This document shows positions 61,215 to 64,000 of a DNA stretch of 64,000 bases, piece by piece. Numbering within the stretch: the stretch's first letter is position 1; each line of letters starts with the position of its first letter. Made by a program: the position numbers and the translations under genes. The notes beneath the pieces are model-generated. The model saw nothing but the letters and a program-made list of their open reading frames with translations. It made no database searches and was not told the DNA's origin. The stretch is from Caballeronia pedi (GTDB taxonomy: Bacteria > Pseudomonadota > Gammaproteobacteria > Burkholderiales > Burkholderiaceae): the NCBI RefSeq assembly GCF_001544915.2, contig NZ_FCOE02000014.1:1-64000 (forward strand), given 5' to 3'.

Positions 61215-62342
61215 TCAGTTGAGCGTTCGCAGTATCGAGACGATCTGCTGGCCCGCAGTTCCGTCGCCGAACGGATTTTTCCCGGCCGACATTGCCTGAT
61301 AAGCGCTCTCATCATCGAGCAGCTGCGAGACTTCGGAGACGATCCGCTCCACCCGCGTGCCAACCAGCTTGTTCACGCCGGCATCGACGCCTTCCGGACG
61401 TTCCGTGACATCACGCATCACGAGCACCGGCTTGCCGAGCGCCGGGCCTTCCTCCTGAATGCCGCCCGAGTCCGTGAGAATCACGTGGCTGGCGTTCATC
61501 AGCTTCAGGAACGGCTTGTACGTGAGCGGCTCTTCCAGATAGATGCCAGGCTGCCCGCTCAGCACGCGATTGACCGTCTCGCGCACCTTCGGATTCAGAT
61601 GGACCGGATAGATGATCCGGTCTTCCGGATAGCGCAGCGCCAGCTCGCTGAGCGCCTTGCAGATATTCTCGAAGCCCTCGCCGAAGCTCTCGCGGCGATG
61701 CCCCGTGACGAGCACGATGCGCCGCTTCTCGGCGAGCGCCGCCTCGACGCGCGGCGGCAGTGCGACCTGTTCGGTCTTCAGGCGCTCGAGCATCAGGTAC
61801 AGCGCATCGACGACGGTGTTGCCCGTCACATGAATCTGATGCGCAGGGACGTGCTCGGCGAGCAGGTTATCGCGCGACAGCGAAGTAGGCGCGAAGTGCA
61901 CGTCGGTCACGAGCGACGTGACACGGCGATTCAACTCTTCCGGAAACGGCGCGCGCATGTCGCGGCTACGCAGGCCCGCCTCGATGTGCGCGACCTTGAT
62001 CTTGCGATAGAAGGCCGTCAACGCCGCGACCTGCACCGTCATCGTATCGCCCTGCACGACGACGATGTCCGGATGCTCGGCTTCGAGGAAGGCATCGATG
62101 GCGGTGAAAAGGCGCGAGCTCAGACCGGCGAGCGTCTGGTTCTGCGCCATGACGTCGAGGCTCGCGTCGGGCGCAACGCCGAAGTCGGCGAAGGCCTGCA
62201 TCAGCATTTCCCGATGCTGGCCGACCGAGCACAGACAGGAATCGAATTCGTCCGACGCATTGCGCAACGCGCGCACTGTCGAGATGACCTTGATCGCTTC
62301 AGGCCTCGTGCCTGCGAATACGACAACTTTCTTCTTACGCAT
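61215..62342 (-). CDS. wecB: UDP-N-acetylglucosamine 2-epimerase (non-hydrolysing) WecB
   Basis: This is a cytoplasmic enzyme of 375 residues converting UDP-GlcNAc to UDP-ManNAc. VVVFAGTRPEAIKV opens the protein. VVQGDTMTVQ, HIEAGLRSRDMRAPFPEELN and LTDSGGIQEEGPALGKPVLV are the family signatures. It is convergent with gtrA and lies downstream of the GT4 gene on the - strand, so ManNAc or a derivative is probably used by a glycan encoded partly outside the window. Confidence 0.94.
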   Translation of the reverse strand: MRKKKVVVFAGTRPEAIKVISTVRALRNASDEFDSCLCSVGQHREMLMQAFADFGVAPDASLDVMAQNQTLAGLSSRLFTAIDAFLEAEHPDIVVVQGDTMTVQVAALTAFYRKIKVAHIEAGLRSRDMRAPFPEELNRRVTSLVTDVHFAPTSLSRDNLLAEHVPAHQIHVTGNTVVDALYLMLERLKTEQVALPPRVEAALAEKRRIVLVTGHRRESFGEGFENICKALSELALRYPEDRIIYPVHLNPKVRETVNRVLSGQPGIYLEEPLTYKPFLKLMNASHVILTDSGGIQEEGPALGKPVLVMRDVTERPEGVDAGVNKLVGTRVERIVSEVSQLLDDESAYQAMSAGKNPFGDGTAGQQIVSILRTLN

Positions 62343-62392
62343 GATCGTTGAAACCCTCTATGAGTGGAGATTCGGCCGCAAGGCAGCAGGCG

Positions 62393-64000
62393 CTAGTCAT
62401 TCGAGACATAGCGGCTCTGGCGTTGCGGCCGGTACGACGCGTAACGTATCGGGGTAGCGGACTTGCGATATAGCAAAGCCTTGAAGACCTCCGCGTGCCT
62501 TTCGTAGGCTTGCGCGGGGGTCATCGACGTGAACGACCGTTGCAACGCGTCGCGTGCCGCGCGCAGCGGCCGGTCCGCGTGCGCGATGAGCGCCGCCGCC
62601 AGTTGATCGCGCACGGCGTGCAGCGTATCTTCATTGGCGATCGCTTCGTAGAACTGCGGACCGTCGAGGCTCGCCCAGTCCGTGCGGTAGGCGTCGATCA
62701 CCGTGCTCGCTTCGTCGACCAGCTGCTCGCGCGCTCCGCCGACATCCGTCGCGATGACCGGAGCATGACGCTGCACCGCTTCGGATATCGCGAGGCTCCA
62801 GCCCTCGGTGAACGACGGCATGACGATGGCGCGCGCCAGATCGACGAAGCGGTGCACGTCCGACCGGTAGCCGGGCATCAGCACGGCGTCCCGCATGCCG
62901 TGACGCTCGATCTTTTCGCGCAGGCGCTGCGCATAGCCTGCGTCTGCATGTTTGCCGAGTATGACGAGGCGGATGTTCGGACGCGCGGCGTGCGCGATGG
63001 CGAAGGCCTCGATCAGCAAGCCCTGTCCCTTGACTGGATTGATCGACGCGACATTGACGAACACCGGACTGTCCTGCGGCAAGCCCAGCTCGGCACGCAA
63101 GCCGGCATCGCGCTCCGGCGTTGCGAGCGGCACCATGCCCGCCGAGTCGCAGCCGTTCGGAATCACGAGCATGCGTTCCGTCGCGAGGCGCAGATTCGCA
63201 TCCGCGAACATGGCGACGTTGGCCGAGACGCAGATGTAGCAATCGGTCGTCTCGTCAGCGTGTCGCCACTTCTGCTTGTTCGGTTCGTCGAGCCACTGGT
63301 ACATGTTGTGGACGGTCTGCACGAACGGAATGCCGAGCGACGCGCATACCTCCGTGAGCGTCAGCGAATAGTGCGCATTGACGAGCGCCACCTCTCGCTC
63401 TTTCAATAGCCGGCGCAGCGCATCGGGCTTGGACGGCAGCCGCACGTACTCGAAGCGGCGCTCCTTGAGTTCCGCCTCGGCTTCCGGCGCGATATCGCCG
63501 GTCACGCCGAGCATCGGCTGGAACCCGCCGGCGGCGAGCGTGTCGAGCAAATCGAACACCACGCGTTCGAGTCCCCCGACCATGAAGCTGTCTACCTGCA
63601 AGAGCACGACCGGTGCGCCTCGCAGTTCGCCTGCAAACGCCGGAACGGGGAGCGCCGCGCCTTCGTCGGCCGCGCTGATGAAGCGGCGCGCAGTATCGAG
63701 GGCGGCGCCGTCGGCGCGTGCGACCATCGGGTGCAGCAGCGCGAGGCGCTCGTAAGCGCGGGGACCGAGCCCAATGCACAGATCGACCTTGTCGTAGACC
63801 TCGTTGCGCAGCGCATAGGCATCGTCGGTGTCGCTGAAGAGCGCGACGATTCGGCGCATGTCGTCGCGCGGGAGAGTCTTCAGTTCCGACGCGGACACGA
63901 TCACGAGATCCGCGTCAGCATCGCCGGTCGGGCTTTGCTGATCGGCTTGCACGCCGAGTTGCCGCGCCGCACGCTCGGTGTAGCGCCAGGGACGCGCGCC
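62393..64000 (-). CDS. Family 4 glycosyltransferase, 5' end outside the window
   Basis: This is a GT4 enzyme whose C-terminal 535 residues are visible; the frame stays open to the window edge, where ARPWRYTERAARQLG looks coding, so the true start lies outside. About 110 residues precede the GT-B fold, which begins VVLLQVDSFMVGGLERVVFD. The donor half has VASINPVKGQGLLIEAFAIA and PSFTEGWSLAISEAVQRHAPV. The leading region may belong to a further domain. wecB follows 50 bases downstream. Confidence 0.82.
   Translation of the reverse strand, partial: GARPWRYTERAARQLGVQADQQSPTGDADADLVIVSASELKTLPRDDMRRIVALFSDTDDAYALRNEVYDKVDLCIGLGPRAYERLALLHPMVARADGAALDTARRFISAADEGAALPVPAFAGELRGAPVVLLQVDSFMVGGLERVVFDLLDTLAAGGFQPMLGVTGDIAPEAEAELKERRFEYVRLPSKPDALRRLLKEREVALVNAHYSLTLTEVCASLGIPFVQTVHNMYQWLDEPNKQKWRHADETTDCYICVSANVAMFADANLRLATERMLVIPNGCDSAGMVPLATPERDAGLRAELGLPQDSPVFVNVASINPVKGQGLLIEAFAIAHAARPNIRLVILGKHADAGYAQRLREKIERHGMRDAVLMPGYRSDVHRFVDLARAIVMPSFTEGWSLAISEAVQRHAPVIATDVGGAREQLVDEASTVIDAYRTDWASLDGPQFYEAIANEDTLHAVRDQLAAALIAHADRPLRAARDALQRSFTSMTPAQAYERHAEVFKALLYRKSATPIRYASYRPQRQSRYVSND

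Overview
The window looks like a piece of a Burkholderiaceae chromosome, most likely from the Burkholderia, Paraburkholderia or Caballeronia group. The basis is very high G+C coding sequence, a beta-proteobacterial urtABCDE and urease gene set, a waaA-kdoO-waaC block, a cepacian-type (bce-like) export block, wbiG/H/I-like O-antigen genes, and a dispersed hairpin repeat (core ACTTTCTTTGC-AGCA-GCAAAGAAAGT) that I associate with this group. I see no rRNA, tRNA, CRISPR array or intact insertion sequence.

Region 1 (1-15,023, all + strand) is a urea uptake and hydrolysis locus. A good sigma-54 promoter precedes urtABCD. A palindromic repeat element of about 630 bp then separates urtD from urtE. After urtE come ureD, a complete four-gene polar amino-acid ABC transporter placed inside the urease cluster, and ureABCEFG.

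Region 2 (15,033-19,855, - strand) carries inner-core LPS genes: waaA (Kdo transferase), kdoO (Kdo 3-hydroxylase) and waaC (heptosyltransferase I). A phosphomannomutase/phosphoglucomutase gene lies upstream of them.

Region 3 (20,314-30,439) is a first surface-polysaccharide block: flippase, two glycosyltransferases, galE, a WecA-like initiating transferase and a Wzy/ligase-like membrane protein. It is interrupted by a dienelactone hydrolase and a small islet of lower G+C with an ImmA/IrrE peptidase coupled to a membrane protein. A possible opgC remnant sits beside the islet.

Region 4 (30,474-41,730) is an exopolysaccharide export and precursor block: Wzc-like kinase, Wza-like export lipoprotein, WcaJ-like transferase and ManC. 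Two paralogous GlxA/AraC-type regulators, a GDP-mannose mannosyl hydrolase and a PAP2 phosphatase lie beside it. A LysR regulator follows at 41,837.

Region 5 (42,693-48,724, - strand) holds a GT9-type protein, a WbpM/WbiI-like dehydratase, a WbiH/WbpL-like initiating transferase, a WbiG-like epimerase and a rhamnosyltransferase-like GT2.

Region 6 (48,985-61,193) is the most striking part. Two tandem copies of a HAD phosphatase fused to a UbiA-type prenyltransferase resemble mycobacterial DPPR synthase. They surround a GtrA gene and are followed by DprE1-like and DprE2-like oxidoreductases. Together these look like a complete pathway for polyprenyl-phosphate-D-arabinofuranose, the lipid donor of mycobacterial arabinan synthesis. 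Three large GT-C-like or YfhO-like membrane proteins and a GtrB/GtrA pair follow, so the region reads as a periplasmic glycan-decoration island. wecB and a GT4 gene running off the right edge close the window on the - strand.
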